Shown here: piece by piece, positions 29,331 through 37,500 of the stretch
Position numbering within the stretch: the stretch's first letter is position 1
How the letters are laid out: every line of letters begins with the position of its first letter
DNA from: Lederbergia panacisoli
GTDB taxonomy: Bacteria; Bacillota; Bacilli; Bacillales; Bacillaceae_C
Direction of reading: 5' to 3'
Assembly: GCF_024626525.1 (NCBI RefSeq)
Contig: NZ_JANJGU010000001.1
Coordinates: 496,001-560,000 of the forward strand
Length of the DNA stretch: 64,000 nucleotides
The notes under the pieces: generated by a model
Database searches by the model: none
What the model saw: the letters and a program-made list of their open reading frames with translations, nothing else
What the model was told of the DNA's origin: nothing
Made by a program: the position numbers and the translations under genes

Positions 29331-30289
29331 TTTGACTCCACCTCTTTTAAAGACAAACCTAATGCGGGAAAATGAGAAGCGAGGATTGGCCTACCATCAA
29401 CAGTTACATATTGATTTACATTCAGCTGTTCAATCGTCATTTGTAGACGATTATTCAATCTTTCCTTGATAATCGATAAGTCCTCATGGTCTCCACTTAA
29501 TAGAACTCTATTAATCTCAACTCTTCCCTGATTCAATGTATATCGATAAAAATCTATCACCTTTTCAATTTCCATCAAAGCATCTTCTATATAATAAGAA
29601 CCGTCCTCACCGATCATTTCCATTGCGCTTTGAAGCAAGGAATCACTTGTAATCGGCCGGACAAAAATCGGAATGTCGCCATGAAAAATGGACATCATTA
29701 ATAAATCCTCATCAAAATGTAACAACAATATGTGATCGTCTTCCCTTGTTATGTCAGACATTTTATATAATCTATAAAGTGATAGTGGAGATATTTCAGC
29801 TATCACTGGCTTTAATTTAACATCTTCAAGCACATTTATATACGAATCTACGATATCACGCGGGGCAGCTACAAGTAAGATGTCCTGTTTATTTTCATCT
29901 TTAAACAATATGACTGAATCAATAACAGGGTCTTCAAATGGCAAGTGAATCGTTGTCCCTGTTTCAAGAAATAGATACCCATTTAATTCGTCCTCTTGAA
30001 TATCTGCAGGAACTTTCATTTGCCGAACAATAATAAACGGATCTGGGATGAGAAAACGCACTTCACGTCGTTTAATTTTCCAATCATCTACACATTCATC
30101 CAATGCAAGCCTTAGCAATTCCGGATCAACAATTTTGCCATCCTTGATTATTCCGGGGGTAAGTTGATGTTCTTTCATTTGCAGGATTTCAAGTCCACTT
30201 TTCTGAACTGTTTCTAAAAAGCGAATAGCCCTATCCGTGAAAATGATATTCGCTGTTTTGAGACTACGCTTAAATAGTTGGAAAGACAT
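29327..30289 (-). CDS. pilM: PilM-like actin-fold type IV pilus protein
   Basis: 320 residues, soluble, with the actin/FtsA-like layout of PilM (N-terminal KTANIIFTDRAIRFLE, later EISPLSLYRLYKM and the C-terminal FYRYTLNQGRVEINRVLLSGDH). It binds the PilN cytosolic peptide and connects the assembly platform to the motors. No full ATP motif is obvious. Operon position between pilD and pilN supports the call. Confidence 0.85.
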   Translation of the reverse strand: MSFQLFKRSLKTANIIFTDRAIRFLETVQKSGLEILQMKEHQLTPGIIKDGKIVDPELLRLALDECVDDWKIKRREVRFLIPDPFIIVRQMKVPADIQEDELNGYLFLETGTTIHLPFEDPVIDSVILFKDENKQDILLVAAPRDIVDSYINVLEDVKLKPVIAEISPLSLYRLYKMSDITREDDHILLLHFDEDLLMMSIFHGDIPIFVRPITSDSLLQSAMEMIGEDGSYYIEDALMEIEKVIDFYRYTLNQGRVEINRVLLSGDHEDLSIIKERLNNRLQMTIEQLNVNQYVTVDGRPILASHFPALGLSLKEVESK

Positions 30290-30310
30290 CGCAAAAACTC
30301 CCTTTGCTGT

Positions 30311-31051
30311 TTAAAAAAATGAAAAATACCAATCTAAGATGTGTTGGTGATAGAAATAAACAACTAACGTTCCAATTCCAATAAAAGGACCGAATGGAAT
30401 CGACTCACCTTTTTTGAAATACCCAAGTGCCATCCCAATAACGCCGAATATACCACCAAATACGGAAGCAGCAAAAAAAGATAACAAAACTAACTTGGAG
30501 CCAAGGGCAAAGCCAATCACTCCGAAAAGCTTAATGTCACCTCCTCCCATCCCACCTTTACTAATAACGGCAATCATGAGTAAAAGCGAGAAACCAATTG
30601 CAGCACCAAGAAGGGAATCCCACCAAGGCTCAAGCGGCAAAATGATTCGTTCAATAAGGAAAAGAGGGATAAAAAATAGGAGAATACGATTGGGGATGAG
30701 CATGTATTTAATATCAGTTATGAAAATGATGATGAATAAAGAGATCAGAGTCCACGCAAAGATGACCTCGAACGTCCACCCAATTTGCCAATAAGCAAAC
30801 AGGAATAACAAAGCCGTTGAAAGCTCCATAATCGGATAAAGAGGAGAAATCCGCCTTTTACATTGGCGGCATTTTCCCCCTTGGATGAGATAAGATAAAA
30901 CGGGTATTAACTCAATAGCTTTTAATGTATGACCACAACCCGGACAAGCTGACCGTGGCTTAACGATTGATTGCTTTAATGGAACCCTAAGCCCCACGAC
31001 GTTGAAGAAGGAGCCGAGGAGTAGGGAGTAAAGCAGAATAATTATTTCCAT
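30311..31051 (-). CDS. pilD: Prepilin peptidase (PilD/ComC)
   Basis: 246 residues, about seven membrane helices. Cytosolic zinc loop CPGC...CRQC, and the two catalytic aspartates in ITDIKYMLIPN and GGGDIKLFGVIGF, as in TadA/PilD peptidases. It cleaves and N-methylates prepilins. It is the positional counterpart of B. subtilis comC. A GTG nine bases upstream directly follows the pilin stop codon; I prefer the ATG because it gives the usual MEIIILLYSLLLGSFFN start, but the choice is uncertain. Confidence 0.93.
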   Translation of the reverse strand: MEIIILLYSLLLGSFFNVVGLRVPLKQSIVKPRSACPGCGHTLKAIELIPVLSYLIQGGKCRQCKRRISPLYPIMELSTALLFLFAYWQIGWTFEVIFAWTLISLFIIIFITDIKYMLIPNRILLFFIPLFLIERIILPLEPWWDSLLGAAIGFSLLLMIAVISKGGMGGGDIKLFGVIGFALGSKLVLLSFFAASVFGGIFGVIGMALGYFKKGESIPFGPFIGIGTLVVYFYHQHILDWYFSFF

Positions 31052-31060
31052 AAATTCCAC

Positions 31061-31522
31061 TTATTCGCCGTCTGGACCCGGATCTGTAGTTGTATCTTTC
31101 TTCAAGTCAACCTCACTTCTTTTCATATCAAACGGATCTTTTAAACCATCTAGATAAGTAGTATCTGTACTTTTTAGTACAACTTTATAATCAGCAATAA
31201 CAACATGACTATTTTTCTTGTCGTACCCGCTATCTTTATTAGATGGATTTTTAACTTCCTCTAAATATCCATTTTGCTCTAATTCCTCTAATGTAATTTC
31301 TGTTTTTCCCCCAAATTCTTCGGAAGACATTGCCAACTTAGCCGCATTTACCATCATCTGCGCATTCGCAATATGTGCATCCCTCTTGGAATTTTCAATT
31401 AACCCTCCAATACTCGGCACAGCAATCGCCGAAATAATCCCCAATATAACAACAACAGCAAGTAATTCTACTAATGTAAGACCACGTTGGTTTTTTAACA
31501 GTTTACTAATCTTTTTCAACAT
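31061..31522 (-). CDS. pilA: Type IV prepilin, probable major pilin
   Basis: 153 residues. A 14-residue basic leader ends NQRG, then the mature N-terminus LTLVELLAVVVILGIISAIA with Glu at position 5, the canonical class-III signal. The soluble domain (~100 residues) is hydrophilic, with no cysteines and an acidic Asp/Thr-rich tail. Abundance is suggested by a 93-base spacer with a hairpin upstream; being the only prepilin in the motor operon also makes it the best candidate for the main subunit. The three pilin-like genes at 36640-38844 are likely minor. Confidence 0.88.
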   Translation of the reverse strand: MLKKISKLLKNQRGLTLVELLAVVVILGIISAIAVPSIGGLIENSKRDAHIANAQMMVNAAKLAMSSEEFGGKTEITLEELEQNGYLEEVKNPSNKDSGYDKKNSHVVIADYKVVLKSTDTTYLDGLKDPFDMKRSEVDLKKDTTTDPGPDGE

Positions 31523-31538
31523 TTTTCTTCCTCCTCTT

Positions 31539-31613
31539 TTTTACAGAAACTAGCATATTTCTAGTCTGTTATACCCATAATATCTCACAGTAAGCATATT
31601 TTGACAACAATTT
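31539..31613 (-). promoter_or_regulatory. Spacer with hairpin upstream of the pilin gene
   Basis: The only long gap within the leftward pil operon. It contains the stem CAG-CTAG / CTAG-CTG around 31543-31567. Near 31570-31612 it has TTGTCA followed 17-19 bases later by GATATTAT, a possible weak promoter. It could give the pilin its own transcript or stabilise it after processing. Low certainty. Confidence 0.4.
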
Positions 31614-31615
31614 TT

Positions 31616-32827
31616 TTAGTAGTTTTGGATATTGTCGAAAATCTCAAACATTGGGATGACAATGGCTGTCACTATGATGCCGACAAGACCTGCTAATACT
31701 ACAATCATTAATGGTTCTAGCAGTGCTTTCATCCGATCTGTAGCAGCGTCGACTTCATGTTCATAAAAGTCAGCTACTTTCGCTAACATTTCATCTAATG
31801 AACCCGATTCTTCGCCAATTACAATCATTTGTGAGACGAGCGGCGGAAAAGCCCAGTGCTGTTCGATTGGACCTGCTAAAGATTTCCCTTCCTCAAGAGA
31901 TACTCTAGAATTCCTGATGACATCAGCCATCACATTATTTCCAACTACTTTTTCCACCAATGATAAAGCTTGTAAAATCGGTACAGAGCTTGCTAGCATT
32001 GAGCTTAATGTCCTTGTCATCCTTGCGATAATCGCCTTTTGCATTATCATTCCAATAACTGGAATCTTGAGGACAATTAAATCCATATAATACTTTGTTT
32101 TTTTATTTTTATTAAGAGCCAATATACCTAGGATAAAAAGGATGATAAAAAGGAAAATAATATACCAAAAGTCCTTGGCGAAATTACTAACGTTTAATAC
32201 AAATTTCGTTATTCCTGGGAGTTCCCCACCCACTCCATCGAACATGGACACGAAAGTCGGAACAACTGCGATAAGTAAAAAAGTGACAACACCTAACGCG
32301 ATACATCCTACGACAAGTGGATAAGATAGAGCGGATATAACCTTTTGCCTCGTTCGATGCTGCTTTTCATAATGTTCTCCTAAACGTTCCAACGTCTCGT
32401 CTAACGTTCCCGAAATTTCTCCAGCCTTTACTAGATTAATAAAAAGAGAATCAAAGATTTTTGGATGTTTTCCGAATGCATCGGATAGCGGTTGTCCTTC
32501 TCTCAGCTCTCCCTCAACTTGTTTCAACACTTTACTAAGCATTTTACTGTCAGTTTGAGCTGATAATATCCTTATTGCTTCTACTACCGTTACCCCAGCT
32601 TTAAGTAATGTAGAAAATTGCCTTAAAAAGACCACGATATGATGAAGCTTAACGCTTCCACCAAGTGAGATATCTTTCGTTAAAAAGGATTCCGGAATTT
32701 CTTCAATATCGATAATTCGGACCCCTTCGTAATTCACTTTTTCCATCGCTTCTCTTCTTGAGTTGGCATTTATTTTTCCAGTTACAATCCCTTGTCGATT
32801 TCGCCCTTTATATTTAAATCGCGCCAT
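31616..32827 (-). CDS. pilC: Type IV pilus platform protein PilC
   Basis: 403 residues. Two T2SSF domains: FLRQFSTLLKAGVTVVEAIRIL...EGQPLSDAF and MTRTLSSMLASSVPILQALSLVEKVVGNNV, with three membrane segments. It connects the PilB/PilT motors to pilin assembly. Its ATG overlaps the pilT stop by one base (TAATG). Confidence 0.95.
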   Translation of the reverse strand: MARFKYKGRNRQGIVTGKINANSRREAMEKVNYEGVRIIDIEEIPESFLTKDISLGGSVKLHHIVVFLRQFSTLLKAGVTVVEAIRILSAQTDSKMLSKVLKQVEGELREGQPLSDAFGKHPKIFDSLFINLVKAGEISGTLDETLERLGEHYEKQHRTRQKVISALSYPLVVGCIALGVVTFLLIAVVPTFVSMFDGVGGELPGITKFVLNVSNFAKDFWYIIFLFIILFILGILALNKNKKTKYYMDLIVLKIPVIGMIMQKAIIARMTRTLSSMLASSVPILQALSLVEKVVGNNVMADVIRNSRVSLEEGKSLAGPIEQHWAFPPLVSQMIVIGEESGSLDEMLAKVADFYEHEVDAATDRMKALLEPLMIVVLAGLVGIIVTAIVIPMFEIFDNIQNY

Positions 32828-33867
32828 TATAAGTCATTTCCTTTTAGATACGGATGTGCTATTTCTTTTGAAACCTGCTCTGATGCCACGAGATCCCTAA
32901 TGCTTGTCTCAAGTAAATGCATCCCTTCACTTCTTGACGTTTGCAGCACATTTGAGATTTGGTGAATTTTCTCACTTCGTATTAGATTGGCGATTGCGGC
33001 ATTATGGACAAGCATTTCTGTTGCGGCAACTCTTCCTTTCCTATCCACTGTTGGGAATAGACGTTGTGAGATAATTCCCGTTAATACAGATGCAAGTTGA
33101 ATCCTTATTTGCGTTTGTTGGGCAGGTGGGAATACATCAATAATTCTATCTATCGTTGAAGGAGCACTCGAAGTATGCAACGTCGCTAACACAAGATGTC
33201 CTGTTTCTGCCGCTGTAATCGCTGTTTGAATTGTTTCGAGGTCACGCATCTCACCAACAAGAATGACATCGGGATCTTGCCTTAAGGAGCTTCTCAATCC
33301 TTGGTCAAAGCTCTGTGTATCAAATCCTACTTCCCTTTGATCAATAATTGACATCCCATGCTTATGCAAATATTCAATCGGATCTTCCAATGTAATAATA
33401 TGCTTGCTCATTGTCTTATTCATATAATCAATCATGGCAGCTAGTGTAGTCGATTTACCACTTCCGGTCGGACCTGTCACAAGAATTAACCCTTGTGGCT
33501 TTTCACAAAGCTTTTTTAAAATCGGCGGCAGCTTTAATTCTTCCATCGTTGGAATATGGGTCGGAATCACCCGGATTGCAAGCGCCACGCATGAACGTTG
33601 GTGAAATGCGTTTATACGAAATCGTGAAATGCCAGGGATTCCGTAAGAAAAATCAATTTCCCCTTTTTCTTTAAAAGAATCCCAAAGATTTGTAGGGATA
33701 AGTGACTTAGCGATTCGCTCTGTATCATTAGGTGTTAGCTCTTCACGGCTATATCGTTTTAACGCTCCATTTATTCGCATAATTGGAGGAACGCCAACTG
33801 TTAAATGAAGATCAGATGCTCCTAATTCAAACGCGGAAGTTAATAAACTATTACTTTGATTCTCCAT
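32827..33867 (-). CDS. pilT: Pilus retraction ATPase PilT
   Basis: 346 residues. N-terminal PAS-like domain (SDLHLTVGVPPIMRINGAL), Walker A GPTGSGKST, the PilT-typical AIRVIP, Walker B VILVGEMRD, His box LATLHT. Presence of a retraction motor distinguishes this from a competence pseudopilus, which lacks PilT, and implies dynamic pili and possibly twitching motility. Confidence 0.96.
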   Translation of the reverse strand: MENQSNSLLTSAFELGASDLHLTVGVPPIMRINGALKRYSREELTPNDTERIAKSLIPTNLWDSFKEKGEIDFSYGIPGISRFRINAFHQRSCVALAIRVIPTHIPTMEELKLPPILKKLCEKPQGLILVTGPTGSGKSTTLAAMIDYMNKTMSKHIITLEDPIEYLHKHGMSIIDQREVGFDTQSFDQGLRSSLRQDPDVILVGEMRDLETIQTAITAAETGHLVLATLHTSSAPSTIDRIIDVFPPAQQTQIRIQLASVLTGIISQRLFPTVDRKGRVAATEMLVHNAAIANLIRSEKIHQISNVLQTSRSEGMHLLETSIRDLVASEQVSKEIAHPYLKGNDL

Positions 33868-33875
33868 CCCTTCAC

Positions 33876-35540
33876 CTACTCCACTATCGCAATTCGCAAT
33901 ACTTCTTCTGTCGTTGTCATGCCTTGTTGTACTTTTAATAATCCATCATCAATTAGGAAAATCGTATCATTTTCAATTGCAAGTTCTCTTAATCTTGAAA
34001 ATGGTTCATTATTCATCATTGCTTTTCGCAATTCTTCATTCATTTCAAGCACTTCTTGTATGGCAATCCGTCCACGATATCCAGTCATATTACAAGAGGC
34101 ACAACCTCGCCCACGGATAACCCGATCGATTTCCAGTCCTCTTTTTGCGAAAATTTCAATCTCACGCTCCGTTGGGTTATGTTCTTCTGCACAATCCCGG
34201 CATACCTTTCTGACAAGCCGCTGTGCCACAATTCCTGTTATGGAGTTTGCAATCAAAAATGGCTCGACGCCCATATCAAAAAGCCGTGTGACTGTACTTA
34301 AGGAGTCGTTAGTATGGATTGTTGATAAAACTAGATGTCCGGTAAGAGACGCCCGAATCGCAATTTCGACCGTTTCTTTATCACGGATTTCCCCAACCAT
34401 AATAATATTTGGGTCTTGGCGTAAGATGGAACGCAATCCCGTCGCAAACGTTAAACCAACATTAGGATTAATTTGTATTTGATTAATTCCTTCTAATTGA
34501 TATTCAACTGGATCCTCAACTGTAATAATATTAACCTGTTCATCATTCAAATGGTTAAGGGCGGCGTACAATGTTGAAGATTTCCCTGAACCAGTAGGAC
34601 CTGTAATCAATACAATTCCATGAGGTTTTTCAATCATATTTAATAGTCGATTGAAGTTTTTGCTATTAAAACCTAATTGATTTAAGTCATTCAACCTGCT
34701 GCTTAAATCCATAATCCTTAACACAATTTTTTCACCAAAAACAGTTGGAAGTGTGGATACACGAACATCTACGTGACGAAAATCAACATTCGTTTTAATC
34801 CTGCCATCTTGGGGAATTCGGTATTCAGTAATATCAAGATTTGCCATAATTTTAATTCTAGCTGTAAGTACGCTTTGCATATGCTTCGGAAGCATTCGCT
34901 CTGTTCGCAGCAAACCGTCAACACGGTAACGAATCGCAATCTTTGTCTCTTGTGGATCAATATGAATATCACTTGCTCTTTGTACAAATGCATTTGTAAT
35001 AATTTGATTGACAAGTTTTACGATTGGCGAATCTTGGTCCGTAATCTCATTTTGTTCCGTAACTTCCGCAACTACTGGAATTTGGTCAGGCATATCATCG
35101 AAATGATCACTCATGTCATAATATTTATTGATCGCTCTTATAATCTCATCCTTAGACGCAATTGCCGTTTCTACATGAAATCCGGTGGATAGCCTTAGAT
35201 CCTCTATAGTATAAAAATCCATTGGATCTGCCATGGCAACAAAAAGTTTATCGCCTTCCTTTTTCAAAGGAATAATGAGATTTCTTTTTGCGACGTCCCT
35301 CGAAATAATTGAAAACAACTTAGTATCAAAAGGATATCTGTAAAGGCTAATATGGGGTATGCCAAGCTGAAACTCTAATACTTCTATTAATTGTTGCTCA
35401 GTTATATACCCTTTTTGAACCAAAGTATCGCCTAGTCTTTGATTCCCTTTTTGCTCCATTAACGCTTCTTTTAGCTGATTATCCGTAATAATGCCGGACT
35501 CAATTAACAAATCCCCTAGACGTTTTCTAGTTTTAACCAT
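33876..35540 (-). CDS. pilB: Pilus extension ATPase PilB
   Basis: 554 residues. N-terminal T2SSE-N domain in two short repeats (GDLLIESGIITDNQLKEAL, GDTLVQKGYITEQQLIEVL), then the ATPase with SDIHIDP, Walker A GPTGSGKSST, Walker B NIIMVGEIRD, His box STIHTND and the zinc tetracysteine VCRDC...GCASC. The partner for extension, upstream of pilT by eight bases. Confidence 0.96.
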   Translation of the reverse strand: MVKTRKRLGDLLIESGIITDNQLKEALMEQKGNQRLGDTLVQKGYITEQQLIEVLEFQLGIPHISLYRYPFDTKLFSIISRDVAKRNLIIPLKKEGDKLFVAMADPMDFYTIEDLRLSTGFHVETAIASKDEIIRAINKYYDMSDHFDDMPDQIPVVAEVTEQNEITDQDSPIVKLVNQIITNAFVQRASDIHIDPQETKIAIRYRVDGLLRTERMLPKHMQSVLTARIKIMANLDITEYRIPQDGRIKTNVDFRHVDVRVSTLPTVFGEKIVLRIMDLSSRLNDLNQLGFNSKNFNRLLNMIEKPHGIVLITGPTGSGKSSTLYAALNHLNDEQVNIITVEDPVEYQLEGINQIQINPNVGLTFATGLRSILRQDPNIIMVGEIRDKETVEIAIRASLTGHLVLSTIHTNDSLSTVTRLFDMGVEPFLIANSITGIVAQRLVRKVCRDCAEEHNPTEREIEIFAKRGLEIDRVIRGRGCASCNMTGYRGRIAIQEVLEMNEELRKAMMNNEPFSRLRELAIENDTIFLIDDGLLKVQQGMTTTEEVLRIAIVE

Positions 35541-35558
35541 TTATATCACCACTTTGGT

Positions 35559-36536
35559 TTATTTCACAATATCTCCTGGATCTGTCCAAATGAAATCATT
35601 TTCTTCCTCTTCATTTGGATCCTGTCTATTTGAATTCATTGCATTGTCAGGATTGTCGACGTTTTCTGCATTCTCGAAATCTGTTCTTTCTTCAGTTTGC
35701 GCTATCTCATTATTAGGGTTGACTTTTACTAAACTATGAATCTCAATCCTGTGAACAGGTAGGTAAAAGTCTTTTGCTACAACCTCCTGAGCAATCACTT
35801 CATTACTAGAATTAATCGTTTCTTTTATGACAATGATAGAGCTGCCGTCTTTTCCTTTTTCCTTTATTTGAACTTCATTATTCTTAAGGGCTGGACTGTA
35901 TTGTTTTATGATTTTTGGTGGATATGATTTTTTATCCTCGAAACGAATTTGGTAGTGTTCATCTTGTGTTGGGCCTAGCAATCTTGCGATTACACCCTTG
36001 CCTGTTTGTTCCCATGTTATTTTAATGGGCTCATTGTTTGGATTGTAAAAGCTGAAATCTTGCTGACTTTCATGGTCCATCTTGGCTTCAATGCCTAAAT
36101 CATTGCTTCTATCCAGTGTTGTGCTTATGTTTCTTTCCATAATAATAAGATTTGATTGGAGCACAAGCTCATATAGAATGGATGCAACATCGCTTGCTGT
36201 TTTACCGTCTATAGTTGAAAGTTTTAAATTGTTTATGTGATGTAATAATGAAAATTGGGATTTTCCAGAAATCTCAATATCTTGAATGGAATCCAAAAGT
36301 AATTGAAAGTTGGGGGTAATATGTAAAATTTTTTTATTCACTTCACTAATAATAGATTCGACATATGTATCTACTACTTGGCTTTCCTGATCTGGATTTT
36401 CTTCTTCTACATTGGCAGCGGCTTCTACTGAAGCTTGAGGATTATTAGAAAATTGATATTTAACTTGTGAGCAACCAACGATAAAACTGGAAGAAACCAG
36501 TATAAGAAACAAAATCTTCAATTTTCCTACAGTCAA
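35559..36536 (-). CDS. Secreted lipoprotein heading the pil operon, faint VanW resemblance
   Basis: 325 residues. A signal peptide ends in the lipobox FIVGC (Cys22), so it is probably anchored on the outer membrane face. A region at 111-176 (GKTASDVASILYELVLQSNLII...DFSFYNPNNEPIKI) loosely follows the VanW-domain pattern, lacking its usual cysteine. The C-terminus is very acidic (Asp/Glu/Asn). TTG start with GGTGAGGATG before it. First gene of the leftward operon, 18 bases before pilB, so a role in pilus assembly or anchoring through the wall is likely. I do not recognise a named family. Confidence 0.65.
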   Translation of the reverse strand: MTVGKLKILFLILVSSSFIVGCSQVKYQFSNNPQASVEAAANVEEENPDQESQVVDTYVESIISEVNKKILHITPNFQLLLDSIQDIEISGKSQFSLLHHINNLKLSTIDGKTASDVASILYELVLQSNLIIMERNISTTLDRSNDLGIEAKMDHESQQDFSFYNPNNEPIKITWEQTGKGVIARLLGPTQDEHYQIRFEDKKSYPPKIIKQYSPALKNNEVQIKEKGKDGSSIIVIKETINSSNEVIAQEVVAKDFYLPVHRIEIHSLVKVNPNNEIAQTEERTDFENAENVDNPDNAMNSNRQDPNEEEENDFIWTDPGDIVK

Positions 36537-36602
36537 TTTTCATCCTCACCTTTCGATACAGGACTTTTCTCCTGCATCTATCACTTCATTCTATGAATAT
36601 TG

Positions 36603-36608
36603 TATAAT
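36603..36608 (+). promoter_or_regulatory. Probable -10 box of the minor pilin operon
   Basis: TATAAT in the short divergent region, 32 bases before the first minor-prepilin ATG. No good -35 is visible, so an activator may be needed. A small CAGGA/TCCTG hairpin lies at 36559-36574 in the leader of the divergent lipoprotein. Confidence 0.4.
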
Positions 36609-36639
36609 AGTGGAGAGGAATTTGAAAGATGGTGGCGGT

Positions 36640-37086
36640 ATGCAGCGAAAATATTTTATTAATGATGAAAAAGGTGTGACATTGCTGGAAATTGTCATAT
36701 CCATGGCAATTATAACGATCATTTTAACTAGTTTCATAACAGTCCTTACGCAATATAACCTATTTTCTTCGCTAAACAAACAAAAATTAGAAGCACAACA
36801 AATTGCTAGGACCGCTCTCTTTCATGTTCAACAAGGAGATTATAATCAAGAAATAAAGGATGCTGTTAAGAAAAATACATTACCATATACATTCAACATG
36901 ATCCATCCAGAGGATGATTATGGTAAGTTTCTTCCAAGGGCAACCATTTTACCCACTAATGACGATGAAGTGAAATATCAACTTCGGACAGTGTCCATTA
37001 CTATATATGCAAAAAATGATATAGACTATAAAAAGCCCTTAACCCAATCGAATGGATATATAAAAGTAAAGGGGCTGCTAGAATGA
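36640..37086 (+). CDS. Minor prepilin (PilV/GspI-like)
   Basis: 148 residues. Leader MQRKYFINDEKG, then VTLLEIVISMAIITIILTSF with Glu at position 5. Position 1 is Val, less common than Phe or Leu but seen in minor pilins. The rest is a soluble domain with no cysteines. The ATG after GGTGGCGG is chosen; a GTG at 36610 would start before the likely transcription start. First of three coupled rightward genes. Confidence 0.82.
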   Translation: MQRKYFINDEKGVTLLEIVISMAIITIILTSFITVLTQYNLFSSLNKQKLEAQQIARTALFHVQQGDYNQEIKDAVKKNTLPYTFNMIHPEDDYGKFLPRATILPTNDDEVKYQLRTVSITIYAKNDIDYKKPLTQSNGYIKVKGLLE

Positions 37087-37490
37087 AAGCTTATTTTAAA
37101 AATAATCGTGGACTGACACTTGTTGAGGTATTACTTGCCGGGGCAATTGCATCAATCGTTTTTGCACTTCTATTCGGCATATTACATTTTGCAACAAACT
37201 CTATGAAAATGACCAAGGTTGAGTCTGAACTGCAACAGGAAGTAAATTTAATTCTACATACATTAACAGTGATCCATGAAAAAAATTCACAATTCTCATT
37301 TAAAACTGAAGATGGTTCATTAACCATTATTACAAATGAACGAGAATTCTCCTTTTCAAAAAACTATGACTATGAATTATTAGTGAGCAAAATAAATAAC
37401 AACCCTAAAAATATTAAAGTCAAATTAACCATTAAGGATCGAGAATACGGTAAAGAAATCTCAGTTTCAACAATCCTAAGTAAATTGTGA
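37083..37490 (+). CDS. Minor prepilin (PilW/GspJ-like)
   Basis: 135 residues. Leader MKAYFKNNRG, mature N-terminus LTLVEVLLAGAIASIVFALL with Glu at position 5. The soluble part contains QEVNLILHTLTVIHE and a beta-rich end. Its ATG overlaps the previous stop by four bases. Minor pilins of this sort prime pilus assembly at the tip. Confidence 0.82.
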   Translation: MKAYFKNNRGLTLVEVLLAGAIASIVFALLFGILHFATNSMKMTKVESELQQEVNLILHTLTVIHEKNSQFSFKTEDGSLTIITNEREFSFSKNYDYELLVSKINNNPKNIKVKLTIKDREYGKEISVSTILSKL

Positions 37491-37500
37491 GGGATATTAA

